Assembly (NCBI GenBank): GCA_965279735.1
Contig: OZ257260.1
Coordinates: forward strand, 3,100,001 to 3,164,000
Source: CAIUGU01 sp965279735
Lineage (GTDB): Bacteria; Pseudomonadota; Gammaproteobacteria; Steroidobacterales; Steroidobacteraceae
DNA length: 64,000 nucleotides
Reading direction: 5' to 3'
A model generated the notes under the pieces. That model was not told the origin of the DNA, did no database searches, and saw only the letters and a program-made list of their open reading frames with translations. This document shows, in pieces, positions 26,121-34,795 of this stretch; positions within the stretch are counted from its first letter, which is position 1, and each line of letters starts with the position of its first letter. The translations under genes and the position numbers were made by a program.

Positions 26121-26678
26121 TTAAGGGTTCGTTAGCGCAGCGCCGCGCAGGAAATCGTCTTTGAGCTTCACATAGTTCGCCGCCGAGTACGGCAGGAAAC
26201 TGAGTTCACGATCGGTGAGATCGCGAACGCGGCGGGCGGGACTGCCGACATACAGGCCCCTCGATTCGAGTCGTTTGCCTGGTGCAACGACGCTGCCTGC
26301 TCCTACCATCACGTGGTCTTCGAGTATTGCGCCGTCGAGGACGATAGAGCCCATGCCGACGAGGCAGAAGTTGCCGACCGTGCAGGCATGCAGGATGGCG
26401 CGATGCCCCACTGTCACGTCTGTGCCCACGATCAGCGGCTTGCCACCCGGTGCATATTCTCCGTCGTGAGTGACGTGCAGGATGCTGCCATCCTGGACGT
26501 TGGTCCGTGCGCCGATGCTGATGGTATGGACGTCGCCGCGAACTACAGATGTCGGCCAGATCGAGACGTCATCGCCCAGCGTGGCTTTGCCGATCACCAC
26601 CGCTGAAGGGTCGATGAAAACCCGGGCGCCGAGAGTCGGAGTGAAAGTCAGATAAGGTCGGACAGGCGGGTTGCTCAT
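26121..26678 (-). CDS. Gamma-class carbonic anhydrase family protein (YrdA-like)
   Basis: A 185-residue left-handed beta-helix protein made of hexapeptide repeats. Metal-ligand histidines are visible in ILHVTHDG and VGHRAILHACTVG, and the Arg/Asp pair in VVRGDVHTISIGARTNVQDGS is also conserved. It may have carbonic anhydrase activity, though many YrdA/PaaY-type proteins show little. The start overlaps the stop of the upstream glutathione reductase (ATGA), so the two are co-translated. Confidence 0.92.
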   Translation of the reverse strand: MSNPPVRPYLTFTPTLGARVFIDPSAVVIGKATLGDDVSIWPTSVVRGDVHTISIGARTNVQDGSILHVTHDGEYAPGGKPLIVGTDVTVGHRAILHACTVGNFCLVGMGSIVLDGAILEDHVMVGAGSVVAPGKRLESRGLYVGSPARRVRDLTDRELSFLPYSAANYVKLKDDFLRGAALTNP

Positions 26679-28021
26679 CGCATCGTCACCATTTCTTCTG
26701 CGCTGGTCGGGTGGATTGCGACGGTGTCGTCGAAGTCCTTCTTGGTTGCGCCCATTTTTACCGCTACCGCAAAGCCTTGCAGCATTTCATCTGCGGCGGT
26801 GCCGATGATGTGGCAACCGACGATGCGCTGCTCTTCACCTACCGTTACCAGTTTCATGAGGGTGCGGGGTTTCGCCACCGTCGGAGCATGGTACATGGGC
26901 ACGAAACTGGACGTGAAGCACCGGACCGCCGCGCCGTATTGCTTGATGGCTTCCGGCTCTGTCATGCCCACTACCCCGACGGGCGGATGTGAGAACACGA
27001 CGGTGGGTATCATCTCGTAGTCAAGCTTGCGGCCTGCCTGACAGCCAAACAGTCTATCCGACAATCGCCGTCCGGCTGCAATCGCTACGGGTGTCAGGGC
27101 GATGCGGCCAGTGACATCGCCGATGGCGTAGATGGTTGGAACGTTCGTGGCCTGGTACGCATCGGTCGGGATCTCGCCGGAGGCTCCCATGACGACCCCC
27201 GTCACACCGAGATTGAGATCGCCCGTAAGCGGTTCGCGGCCAATGGCCCAGATGACGCAATCGAACTCGCCGATCTGGCGCGGCCCGGCATTGAGCAGGA
27301 GCCGGTTTCCGGAACGGGCGAGCAGCGTCGGCGTCGTGTGCTCGACAATCTCGATGCCCTCCTCCCGCATGCTGCGCGTCAGGTGCTCGTGAATGGCCGG
27401 GTCGAAATCGCGCAGCAAGCCATTGGCCCGCGTGACGATGGTGACCTTTGCGCCGAGCCCATGCAGCGTTGCGCCGAGTTCGGCGGCGATATAGCCACTT
27501 CCTATCAATGCGGCATGCTTCGGCAACTGTTCGAGGTCGAAGTAGCCGTCGGAGGTCATGCCAAGCGCTGCGCCGGGGATGGCAGGAATTTTCGGCCGCC
27601 CGCCGGTCGCGATGACAATCTGTGCAGCCCGGACGTTCTGATCTCCGACGCTGACGGTATGGGCGTCGACGAAGCGCGCGCGTCCGCGAATGCATTCGAT
27701 GTTGCGATTGGCGAGATTGCGTTCATATATGCCGTTCAGCTTCAGCACGTATTCATCGCGCTTGCGCTTGAGTGTCGTCCAATCGAGTCCCTTGTTCTCG
27801 ACCTTGAATCCGTACTCCGCGGCGTCTTCGATCGATTGCGCCAGAACCGCCGCGTTCCACATGAACTTCTTTGGCACGCACCCAACGTTCACGCAGGTGC
27901 CCCCGAGCCGGTGGGACTCGATGACCGCAACCTTTGCACCGTATTCCGCCGCGCGCTGCGCCGTCGCGAGGCCGCCGCTGCCGCCGCCGATGACCAGCAG
28001 ATCGAATTCCCTGATTGCCAA
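26675..28021 (-). CDS. gor: Glutathione-disulfide reductase
   Basis: A 448-residue flavoprotein reducing GSSG with NADPH. FAD site DLLVIGGGSGGLATAQ, redox disulfide GGTCVNVGCVPKK (Cys43, Cys48), NADPH site ALIGSGYIAAELGATLHGLG, FAD segment TIYAIGDVTG, and the interface active-site motif HPTSAEE near the end. The TTG at 28021 is chosen because a GGAGG ribosome-binding site lies about 6 bases before it and the length then equals the E. coli enzyme; a TTG at 28036 would add five residues. Confidence 0.94.
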   Translation of the reverse strand: MAIREFDLLVIGGGSGGLATAQRAAEYGAKVAVIESHRLGGTCVNVGCVPKKFMWNAAVLAQSIEDAAEYGFKVENKGLDWTTLKRKRDEYVLKLNGIYERNLANRNIECIRGRARFVDAHTVSVGDQNVRAAQIVIATGGRPKIPAIPGAALGMTSDGYFDLEQLPKHAALIGSGYIAAELGATLHGLGAKVTIVTRANGLLRDFDPAIHEHLTRSMREEGIEIVEHTTPTLLARSGNRLLLNAGPRQIGEFDCVIWAIGREPLTGDLNLGVTGVVMGASGEIPTDAYQATNVPTIYAIGDVTGRIALTPVAIAAGRRLSDRLFGCQAGRKLDYEMIPTVVFSHPPVGVVGMTEPEAIKQYGAAVRCFTSSFVPMYHAPTVAKPRTLMKLVTVGEEQRIVGCHIIGTAADEMLQGFAVAVKMGATKKDFDDTVAIHPTSAEEMVTMR

Positions 28022-28133
28022 TGCCCACCTCCGCAACCGGTTGATTCACGGTTGGTCCCTGCATTCTATTGAGAAAGCTGCATAACACCCAATGCTAGAA
28101 TCTGACCCCGTTCCCGCGTGTCAGAGCATTTCC

Positions 28134-30146
28134 ATGTCCAAATCTGCTGCCATCGAGAATTCCGACCTGCCGGTGTTCTCGGCCATCCGTCCCGAGGAGA
28201 TCGAAGCGACGATCCGCGGGCTGATCGATGCCAATCGTACCGCCTTGGACCAATTGCTGGATTCGGGCGCGGCAAGCTGGGAAACACTGGTGGTCCCGCT
28301 GGAAGCGATGCACCACCGCCTCAATCGTACCTGGTCGCCCATCGGCCATCTCAACGCGGTGATGAACAGCGAAGAACTGCGGGTCGCATACAACGCCTGT
28401 CTGCCATTGCTGACTGCCTGGTACACCGATCTCGGGCAGAACGAGCGGCTGTATCGCGCTTATGCGACGGTTCTTGACAAGGAAGGATCCCGACTCCAAC
28501 CCGGCCAGCAAAAGCTGCTTGAGAAAGCACTTCGCGATTTCCGTCTCGCCGGTGTGGCCCTGCCACCCGATCAGAAGCAGCGTTTCAAGGAACTTGCCGA
28601 ACAGCTTTCAACACTCACTTCGCGTTTCGATGACAACGTGCTGGATGCGACCACTGCGTGGAGCCGGCACGTCACCGACGCAGCCGAGCTTGAAGGCCTG
28701 CCCCAGGGCATCATCGAACGCGCCCGCACGGCAGCGGAGTCGCAGAATCGCCCGGGCTGGCTCTTCAGCCTCGATGCCCCGAACTACGTCGCCGTCATGA
28801 CCCACGCCGTCAGCGAATCTCTACGTCGCGAGTTCTACACCGGCTGGGTCACCCGCGCTTCGGACCAGGGCTCGCCGCAATGGGACAACTCGAAGCTCAT
28901 GGAAGAAATCCTGAGCGTGAGAGATGAGCGTGCACGTCTAGTCGGTTTCAGTAGTTACGCCGAATATTCACTCGCAACCAAGATGGCCGACTCGGTGACT
29001 GAGGTCGATGACTTCCTCAAGCAGATGGCCACCTTGAGCCGCCCTGCGGCGGCACGTGAATTCGACGAGCTGTCGCGTTTCGCGGGTCGCGAACTAAACT
29101 CCTGGGATGTCGGGTTCTACGCGGAGAAGCTGAAAGAGCAGCGGTTCACGCTGTCGGAGGAAGCGCTGCGTCCTTATTTTCCGGCGCCCCGTGCACTCGA
29201 AGGGTTGTTTGCCGTCGCCTCGCGCCTGTATGGAATCCGCATCGTCGAGCGCCCGAGCGTCGATCTGTACCATCCCGATGTTCGCTTCTTTGACATTCTT
29301 GAACAGGACGGTTCCCGTCGAGGCAGCTTCTACATCGATCTCTATGCCCGCCCGAAGAAGCGGGGTGGCGCGTGGATGGATGAATGCATCGGCCGCACAC
29401 GACTCGCTTCCATCAGCACGCAACCGGTCGCCTATCTTGTTTGCAACTTCATGCCTCCAGTGGGCGGCAAGCCTGCTCTGCTCACACATTCCGAAGTCGT
29501 CACGCTGTTCCACGAATTCGGTCACGGGTTGCATCACATGCTCACCCGAATCGATTATCCGAGTATCGCCGGCATCAATGGCGTCGCTTGGGATGCTGTC
29601 GAATTGCCGAGCCAGTTCATGGAAAACTTTGCGTGGGCGACGGAAGTGCTGCCGCTCATCTCGGGTCATGTCGACACCAATGAGCCGCTGCCGAAGATCG
29701 AACTGGATCGTCTCCAGGCTTCGAGGACTTTCCAGGCCGGCATGCAGACAGTGCGGCAGATCGAGTTCGCGCTGTTTGATCTACGAATTCATGGCGGCGC
29801 CGTCCACACGAGCGCGGAGATCGCAACAACCCTCGCAGGTGTCCGGGCTGAAGTCGCGGTCGTGAAGCCGCCAGCTTTCAACCGCTTCGCGCACAGCTTC
29901 CAGCACATTTTCTCGGGCGGTTACGCAGCGGGTTATTACAGCTACAAATGGGCAGAGGTCCTGGCAGCGGATGCATTCAGTGCGTTCCAGGAACACGGGC
30001 TCTTCGATACAGCCACAGCGCAGCGTTTCCTCACTGCCATTCTTGAGAAAGGCGGCAGCCAGGATGCGATGGACGCGTTCATCGAATTCCGTGGCCGCAA
30101 GCCGCAGATTGAACCGTTGCTGAAGCAGCTCGGCTTGGCCGCATAG
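28134..30146 (+). CDS. prlC: Oligopeptidase A (M3 metallopeptidase)
   Basis: A 670-residue cytoplasmic zinc endopeptidase that degrades short peptides, including signal-peptide fragments. The HExxH motif FHEFGHGLHHML (His460) and the downstream Glu ligand region (ELPSQFMENFAW) are intact, with the conserved GGYAAGYYSYKWAEVLAAD near the C-terminus. The ATG at 28134 is preferred over an upstream start at 28092 because homology begins there. It is divergent from gor. Confidence 0.95.
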   Translation: MSKSAAIENSDLPVFSAIRPEEIEATIRGLIDANRTALDQLLDSGAASWETLVVPLEAMHHRLNRTWSPIGHLNAVMNSEELRVAYNACLPLLTAWYTDLGQNERLYRAYATVLDKEGSRLQPGQQKLLEKALRDFRLAGVALPPDQKQRFKELAEQLSTLTSRFDDNVLDATTAWSRHVTDAAELEGLPQGIIERARTAAESQNRPGWLFSLDAPNYVAVMTHAVSESLRREFYTGWVTRASDQGSPQWDNSKLMEEILSVRDERARLVGFSSYAEYSLATKMADSVTEVDDFLKQMATLSRPAAAREFDELSRFAGRELNSWDVGFYAEKLKEQRFTLSEEALRPYFPAPRALEGLFAVASRLYGIRIVERPSVDLYHPDVRFFDILEQDGSRRGSFYIDLYARPKKRGGAWMDECIGRTRLASISTQPVAYLVCNFMPPVGGKPALLTHSEVVTLFHEFGHGLHHMLTRIDYPSIAGINGVAWDAVELPSQFMENFAWATEVLPLISGHVDTNEPLPKIELDRLQASRTFQAGMQTVRQIEFALFDLRIHGGAVHTSAEIATTLAGVRAEVAVVKPPAFNRFAHSFQHIFSGGYAAGYYSYKWAEVLAADAFSAFQEHGLFDTATAQRFLTAILEKGGSQDAMDAFIEFRGRKPQIEPLLKQLGLAA

Positions 30147-30186
30147 CCGTGCCAGTCCCTACCTGATACGCAGATAGCTCGCGTCC

Positions 30187-30801
30187 ATGGAGACCTCCTT
30201 GCTTCTGCCCCTGGCAGGCTTCGCGGTCGCGAGCTCGATCACGCCCGGACCCAACAACCTGATGCTCCTCGCATCGGGCGTGAATTTCGGTTTCCGCCGT
30301 TCGATCCCGCACATGCTGGGCATTGGAATCGGTTTCGTCATCCTGCTCATGGTCATCGGTGTAGGTGTGGGCCAGCTGCTGCAGACCTACCCTCTCATTT
30401 ATGACGTGCTCAAGGTGGCGAGTCTGGTCTACATGCTGTGGCTTGCGTGGAAGATCGCCAATAGCGGCCCCATCGCGAATCGCAGCGACCAGGCTTCGGG
30501 TCGACCGATGACCTTCCTGCAGGCGGTGCTGTTCCAGTGGGTCAACCCCAAGGCATGGGCGATGGCGCTGACCGCTACGGCGGCATACACCCAGCCAGAC
30601 CACTATTTTTCCAGCCTGGTTTGGGTTGCACTGATCTTCGGTTCAATCAATCTGCCGTGTGTCAGCGCGTGGGCGGGATTCGGAGTCGGACTGCGACGCT
30701 GGCTGCAGAATCCCGTCAAGCTCAAGGTCTTCAACATCACCATGGCTGTATTGCTGGTCGCTTCGTTCCTGCCGCTGGTGGCGGACCTGATTCGCTTCTG
30801 A
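30187..30801 (+). CDS. LysE/RhtB family amino-acid exporter
   Basis: A 204-residue inner-membrane protein with about six transmembrane segments. It has the family motif near the N-terminus (AGFAVASSITPGPNNLMLLASGVNFGFRRS), the central LVYMLWLAWKIA, and the typical QAVLFQWVNPKAWAMALTATAAY. It probably exports an amino acid (threonine, homoserine, lysine or another); the substrate cannot be read from sequence. It lies 40 bases after prlC. Confidence 0.92.
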   Translation: METSLLLPLAGFAVASSITPGPNNLMLLASGVNFGFRRSIPHMLGIGIGFVILLMVIGVGVGQLLQTYPLIYDVLKVASLVYMLWLAWKIANSGPIANRSDQASGRPMTFLQAVLFQWVNPKAWAMALTATAAYTQPDHYFSSLVWVALIFGSINLPCVSAWAGFGVGLRRWLQNPVKLKVFNITMAVLLVASFLPLVADLIRF

Positions 30802-30914
30802 CAATTCTTTACATTCTGCGTTGCGACACATGTCGCTTCGAAGTTCCCACCAATGGTGGAAACCGCCTATTCTTCCGTCTCTCCTAAAGCAAGAACAAAC
30901 GGACCGGAGCCAGC

Positions 30915-32261
30915 ATGAAGTCGCTGTTGCAGAAATTTTTCAACGTCCGTGACGAGGAAGTCGGGCCCATCCTGCTGGCCGCACTGTATTTCTTCTGCAT
31001 TCTCACTGCCCTGCAGATCATTCGTCCGGCGCGCGAAGCGCTCGGCATGCAGCGCGGCATCGAAGCCATCCGCTGGCTGTTCATGGGAACGCTGGTCGTG
31101 ACGCTCGCCGTGAACCCGATCTTCGGCTGGCTGGTCAGTCATTACCGGCGCCTCGCCTTCATCGCCACGACCAACCTCTTCTTCACATTCAGTCTGATCG
31201 TGTTCTACGCGATGCTTGTCTTCACGCCTCAAGCCATCGGCGAAACAACAGGCCAGGTGTTCTATGTGTGGTTCAGCGTCTTCAACCTGTTCGTCACAAT
31301 GCTGTTCTGGGCACTGATGGCTGACCGTTTCACGCTTGAGCAGAGCAAACGTATATTCGGTGTCATTGCGGCCGGCGGCACGATCGGCGCGATATGTGGT
31401 TCGTACCTCGCATCGGTACTGGCCAAGCCATTGGGAGCTCCAGCCCTGCTGCTCATCAGTGCGGGCTTCCTGGTGATCGCGGTAGTAGCCGCATTTGCAG
31501 TAGCGCGCGTCCAGCCCGAACACGCCACGCCGGCAACCGGTTCGACCGCCGCCGCGGCGGACAATCGCGCCATCATCGGCGGCAGTCCATGGGAGGGATT
31601 CCGTACCGCGCTCAGTTCACCCTTCCTGCTTGGCATCTCCGCGTACGTACTGATCCTCGCCGTGCTCGTCACGTTCCTCTACTTCACACGTCTGCAGATG
31701 GTTGCCGCACTTGGCGATGATGTAGACATGCGAACGGGCGTGTTTGCGCAAATCGATCTCGTGACACAAACGGCAACGCTTGTCCTGCAGATCGTGCTCG
31801 CGGGCCACATCATCAAGCGGCTGGGAGTACCACTGGCCCTGGCGCTGGTACCACTCATCATGGCACTCGGTTTCATCGGCCTCGCCATCGTAGGGTCGCT
31901 CGCCATGCTCGTCATATTCGACGCGGTTTCCCGCGCTACCCAGCGAGCCATCATGCGGCCTGCACGCGAAACGCTGTTCACCGTCATTCCGCGCGAGGAC
32001 AAGTACAAGTCCAAAGCCTTCATCGATACCTTCGTCTATCGGGGTGGCGACGTCGTCGGCGCCCAGACCGAGGGCATTCTCGGCAAGCTGGGCGTCGGCA
32101 TCGCAGCGATGATCAGCGTCGCCGTGCCGCTAGCCTTGATCTGGGCCGCGCTGGGCCTATGGCTCGGACGCAAGCAGGCGGAGATTGCAGCGAGTCAGCA
32201 GGGAGGCATGTCTGCAAGCCCGGACGTGGACGACGCCCCGGTACCTGCTCGCTCCACTTAA
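30915..32261 (+). CDS. ATP/ADP-translocase-like (NTP/NDP exchange family) transporter
   Basis: A 448-residue membrane protein with about 12 transmembrane helices. The N-terminus (FFNVRDEEVGPILLAALYFFCILTALQIIRPAREALG) and the repeated RPARETLF segment in the second half are characteristic of the Npt/TLC nucleotide-carrier superfamily, an MFS relative best known from obligate intracellular bacteria and plastids but with free-living homologues of unknown substrate. The C-terminus is a short acidic/Pro tail. It may carry nucleotides or a different solute; which one is unknown. Confidence 0.82.
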   Translation: MKSLLQKFFNVRDEEVGPILLAALYFFCILTALQIIRPAREALGMQRGIEAIRWLFMGTLVVTLAVNPIFGWLVSHYRRLAFIATTNLFFTFSLIVFYAMLVFTPQAIGETTGQVFYVWFSVFNLFVTMLFWALMADRFTLEQSKRIFGVIAAGGTIGAICGSYLASVLAKPLGAPALLLISAGFLVIAVVAAFAVARVQPEHATPATGSTAAAADNRAIIGGSPWEGFRTALSSPFLLGISAYVLILAVLVTFLYFTRLQMVAALGDDVDMRTGVFAQIDLVTQTATLVLQIVLAGHIIKRLGVPLALALVPLIMALGFIGLAIVGSLAMLVIFDAVSRATQRAIMRPARETLFTVIPREDKYKSKAFIDTFVYRGGDVVGAQTEGILGKLGVGIAAMISVAVPLALIWAALGLWLGRKQAEIAASQQGGMSASPDVDDAPVPARST

Positions 32262-32285
32262 GATAATAACTCTTAAGTTATATTT

Positions 32286-32307
32286 CGGCGTTTCCGCGGA
32301 AACGCCG
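32286..32307. repeat. Perfect 22-bp palindrome
   Basis: CGGCGTTTCCGCGGAAACGCCG is its own reverse complement, 24 bases after the transporter stop. No T tract follows, so it is an operator, recombination-type site or cruciform-forming transcript end rather than a standard terminator. A second short repeat pair (CTTAAG twice, 32262-32278) lies just before it. Confidence 0.5.
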
Positions 32308-32514
32308 GGCACAGTGTCGAGTGGCAGGTTCGCAGCGCATTTCTGAAAAAACAGGGCAGAAATCTCGCTGTCAGGTTTGGAAGCCAAGGTCCAAAGTGAA
32401 GACTCTTCATCGCCTGCGGGCCGGACGTAACTGTACCATTGCTCCGCCTGCCTTTCTGGCTTACCTTGTGTTCAGACGATCAGGCCTCACGGATTGAGGC
32501 ACAGGAACTTCACG

Positions 32515-32682
32515 ATGGAAACCGACATGAAATCCTTTCGGCTCGAGAAAGTCCGCGCGGAGATTCGCAAGCTGTCGGCCGAATCGGACAAGCTCATGAT
32601 GGAAACTCGCTGGTATCCGATGGTTGTCATGGCGGGCGTTTTCACTGCCGCTTTCGCCGTCTTGAAGCTCGTGATCAGCTGA
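32515..32682 (+). CDS. Small single-pass membrane protein
   Basis: A 55-residue protein. The N-terminal amphipathic, coiled-coil-like helix (FRLEKVRAEIRKLSAESDKL) is followed by one transmembrane helix (about residues 34-53). An AGGA sequence lies 8 bases before the ATG. Similar tiny proteins with a charged helix then WYP and a membrane helix occur across proteobacteria without known function. It is convergent with the oxygenase gene, with 4 bases between their stops. Confidence 0.6.
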   Translation: METDMKSFRLEKVRAEIRKLSAESDKLMMETRWYPMVVMAGVFTAAFAVLKLVIS

Positions 32683-32686
32683 GAGA

Positions 32687-33397
32687 TCAATCCGCGCCGC
32701 CTCCCTTCACCACCCTCGGCTTCTGCTCGATCTGCTTCGGCCAGTGCTGGTGATATTCCTCCAGCGCCAGCTGGTTGATTTCATCCATCGTCGGCATTCC
32801 CTTCACCCGCAGCCACGTCACGAGGGTGTAACGATGACCTGAAGTCACCGGGTTCACGCCGTGGATATAGTTGTGGTCCGAGGGAAAGCAGACCAGCGTT
32901 CCCGGTTCGGGTTTGATGGAAAGATCGAGCGCAGGAAAAACCAGTTCGCCGCCCTCGAAGTCGTCGTTCAGGAAATAGACGACCGAGAGATCGCGATCCA
33001 GCGTTTTCTCCCACATGTCGAGACCTGTTTCGTCCTTGTAGAGCGTCTCGGCATCCACGTGCGGGATGTAGTGACCGCCGACTCCGTAGTGCAGAAGCTG
33101 CAACGGTTCCCGGTCGCGTACTTCAACTTTGTAGAACGTATTGATGAAGCGGAGAACGCTGGCGTCATCGATGCTGTTCAATTTTTCGCGGATCGCAACA
33201 GGTAGATGCACTTCCTGTGTGTCGCGGACCTTGTGATTGACTACCCATTCCACAACGCCCGCTTCGGCCTCGCCCTCGAAGCTGGAGACCAGGGAATCGG
33301 TCATGCTGGCCTGACGGATGTGGTCAGCAATGAATTTGAGATCTTCAGGGCTAATGGCATCCCGCTGGATCAGGACATTGGCGCGCAGGTCCGTCAC
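32687..33397 (-). CDS. Fe(II)/2-oxoglutarate oxygenase, prolyl 4-hydroxylase type
   Basis: A 236-residue protein starting with GTG. The double-stranded beta-helix core has the iron triad His113-x-Asp115 (YIPHVDAE) and His179 (YIHGVNPV), plus a 2-oxoglutarate-binding Arg at about 189 in SGHRYTLVTWLRV. The acidic-loop segment between them resembles P4H-like enzymes. The substrate (a peptidyl proline or a small molecule) is unknown. It lies 5 bases downstream of the PLP decarboxylase gene. Confidence 0.9.
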   Translation of the reverse strand: MTDLRANVLIQRDAISPEDLKFIADHIRQASMTDSLVSSFEGEAEAGVVEWVVNHKVRDTQEVHLPVAIREKLNSIDDASVLRFINTFYKVEVRDREPLQLLHYGVGGHYIPHVDAETLYKDETGLDMWEKTLDRDLSVVYFLNDDFEGGELVFPALDLSIKPEPGTLVCFPSDHNYIHGVNPVTSGHRYTLVTWLRVKGMPTMDEINQLALEEYHQHWPKQIEQKPRVVKGGGAD

Positions 33398-33402
33398 CAG
33401 GC

Positions 33403-34758
33403 TTAAAGTCCGTGACTTCTCGCCACGCGGATCATGGCGGCGACACTGCGATCAACGTCTTCGGTAGTCGTGGCCCATGAGCACACACTGATGCGCATGG
33501 CGCGGCGATCCTGCCAGAACGTCTTGCCGCACCAGCAGGTGCCATCATTCTGGATGCCTTCGATGATGCGCTCGGTGACTCCCGGCTTACCGAAAGACAC
33601 CAGCACCTGGTTGAGCACCACGTCGTTCAGGATCTCGAAACCCGCTGCAGATAGCTGCTCCGCGAAACGCCGCGCATGGGCACACGTACGCTCGATGAGA
33701 TCGGCGACCCCTTTCCTCCCCAGCGAACGCAACGCAGCCCAGACCTCCACACCTCGTGCCCGACGCGATAGCTCCGGGGTGAAGTCGGAAGGATTACGCT
33801 GGCCCTCTCCGGCTGGCAGATAGGCTGCAGCAATAGCCATGGAAGCCGGCAACGTGCCAGGTTCGCGGACAAAGGCGATACCGCTGTCGTATGGCACGTT
33901 CAACCACTTGTGGGCATCGGTTGCCCAGGAGTCGGCATGTTCCAGACCACGGGCGAGATGTTGAAGCGACGGTGCGGTCTTTGCCCATAGACCGAATGCG
34001 CCGTCGACGTGAACCCAGGCACCTGTGCCTTTCACCTTCGCGCAGATCTCGGCGATGGGATCGAAGGCTCCCGTGTTGACGTTGCCAGCCTGCGTGCAAA
34101 TGATCGTAGGGCCTTTGATGGCGGGCAGCAGATCTGCACGCATGCGTCCCTGGGCATCCACCGGAATGCGGGTCACGCGATTGCGTCCGCAACCCAGCAG
34201 ACCGAGCGACTTGAAAAGTGTGGGGTGCGCTTCTTCGCCGACGATGACCGTGATGGGAGGCGCACCAAACAGCCCGTTCGCTTCGACGTCCCAGCCGACC
34301 TGCTTGAGCACGTGATGCCTGGCCGCCGCGAGCGCCGTGAAATTCGCCATCGTCCCGCCGGTGACGAAGGCGCCCTCAGTGCTTACGGGCAATTCGAACA
34401 GGTCCTTCAGCCAGCGAAGCGCGACCGTTTCAAGATGCGATACGCCGGGCGTGGCGGTGTAAAGCCCTGCGTTCTGGTCCCACGCGCCCGCCAGCCAGTT
34501 TGCTGCCAGCGTGACAGGCAAGGAGCCGCCAATGACGAAGCCGAAGAAGCGTGGACCCGCGATCGCCATCGTTGCCGGGGAAACCGCTTCATCCAGCAGG
34601 CCAAGGACATCAGCGGCTGCCGTTGATGTTTGCGGCAATGGCTCATCGAGCCGGGTCAGCGCCCTCACCGCTTCCGGTGAGGGCGCGACCGATCGTTCGC
34701 CCAAGGAATCCAGATACCGAGTGGCCCGTTGTGCAGCGTCATCGAGCAGCGCGGTCAT
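33403..34758 (-). CDS. PLP-dependent group II amino-acid decarboxylase family protein
   Basis: A 451-residue fold-type I PLP enzyme. The cofactor lysine is Lys284 in DAHKWLNVPYDSG. The stacking His178 (EEAHPT) and Asp252 (HVDGAFG) are present, with TGGTMANFTALAAARH for phosphate binding. Closest in form to aromatic-L-amino-acid/tyrosine decarboxylases, but the substrate is undetermined and some relatives are aldolases. It is followed at 5 bases by the prolyl-hydroxylase-like gene and preceded by the PQQ dehydrogenase. Confidence 0.9.
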   Translation of the reverse strand: MTALLDDAAQRATRYLDSLGERSVAPSPEAVRALTRLDEPLPQTSTAAADVLGLLDEAVSPATMAIAGPRFFGFVIGGSLPVTLAANWLAGAWDQNAGLYTATPGVSHLETVALRWLKDLFELPVSTEGAFVTGGTMANFTALAAARHHVLKQVGWDVEANGLFGAPPITVIVGEEAHPTLFKSLGLLGCGRNRVTRIPVDAQGRMRADLLPAIKGPTIICTQAGNVNTGAFDPIAEICAKVKGTGAWVHVDGAFGLWAKTAPSLQHLARGLEHADSWATDAHKWLNVPYDSGIAFVREPGTLPASMAIAAAYLPAGEGQRNPSDFTPELSRRARGVEVWAALRSLGRKGVADLIERTCAHARRFAEQLSAAGFEILNDVVLNQVLVSFGKPGVTERIIEGIQNDGTCWCGKTFWQDRRAMRISVCSWATTTEDVDRSVAAMIRVARSHGL

Positions 34759-34769
34759 CTGTTTCCTTC

Positions 34770-34786
34770 CTGGTCTCCAGGACCAG
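34770..34786 (-). promoter_or_regulatory. Hairpin just before the PLP decarboxylase
   Basis: CTGGTC and GACCAG arms with a 5-base loop lie in the 37-base spacer between the PQQ dehydrogenase stop and the decarboxylase ribosome-binding site (AGGA). No U tract. It may tune translation or mRNA stability. Confidence 0.35.
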
Positions 34787-34795
34787 TCTTTGAAT

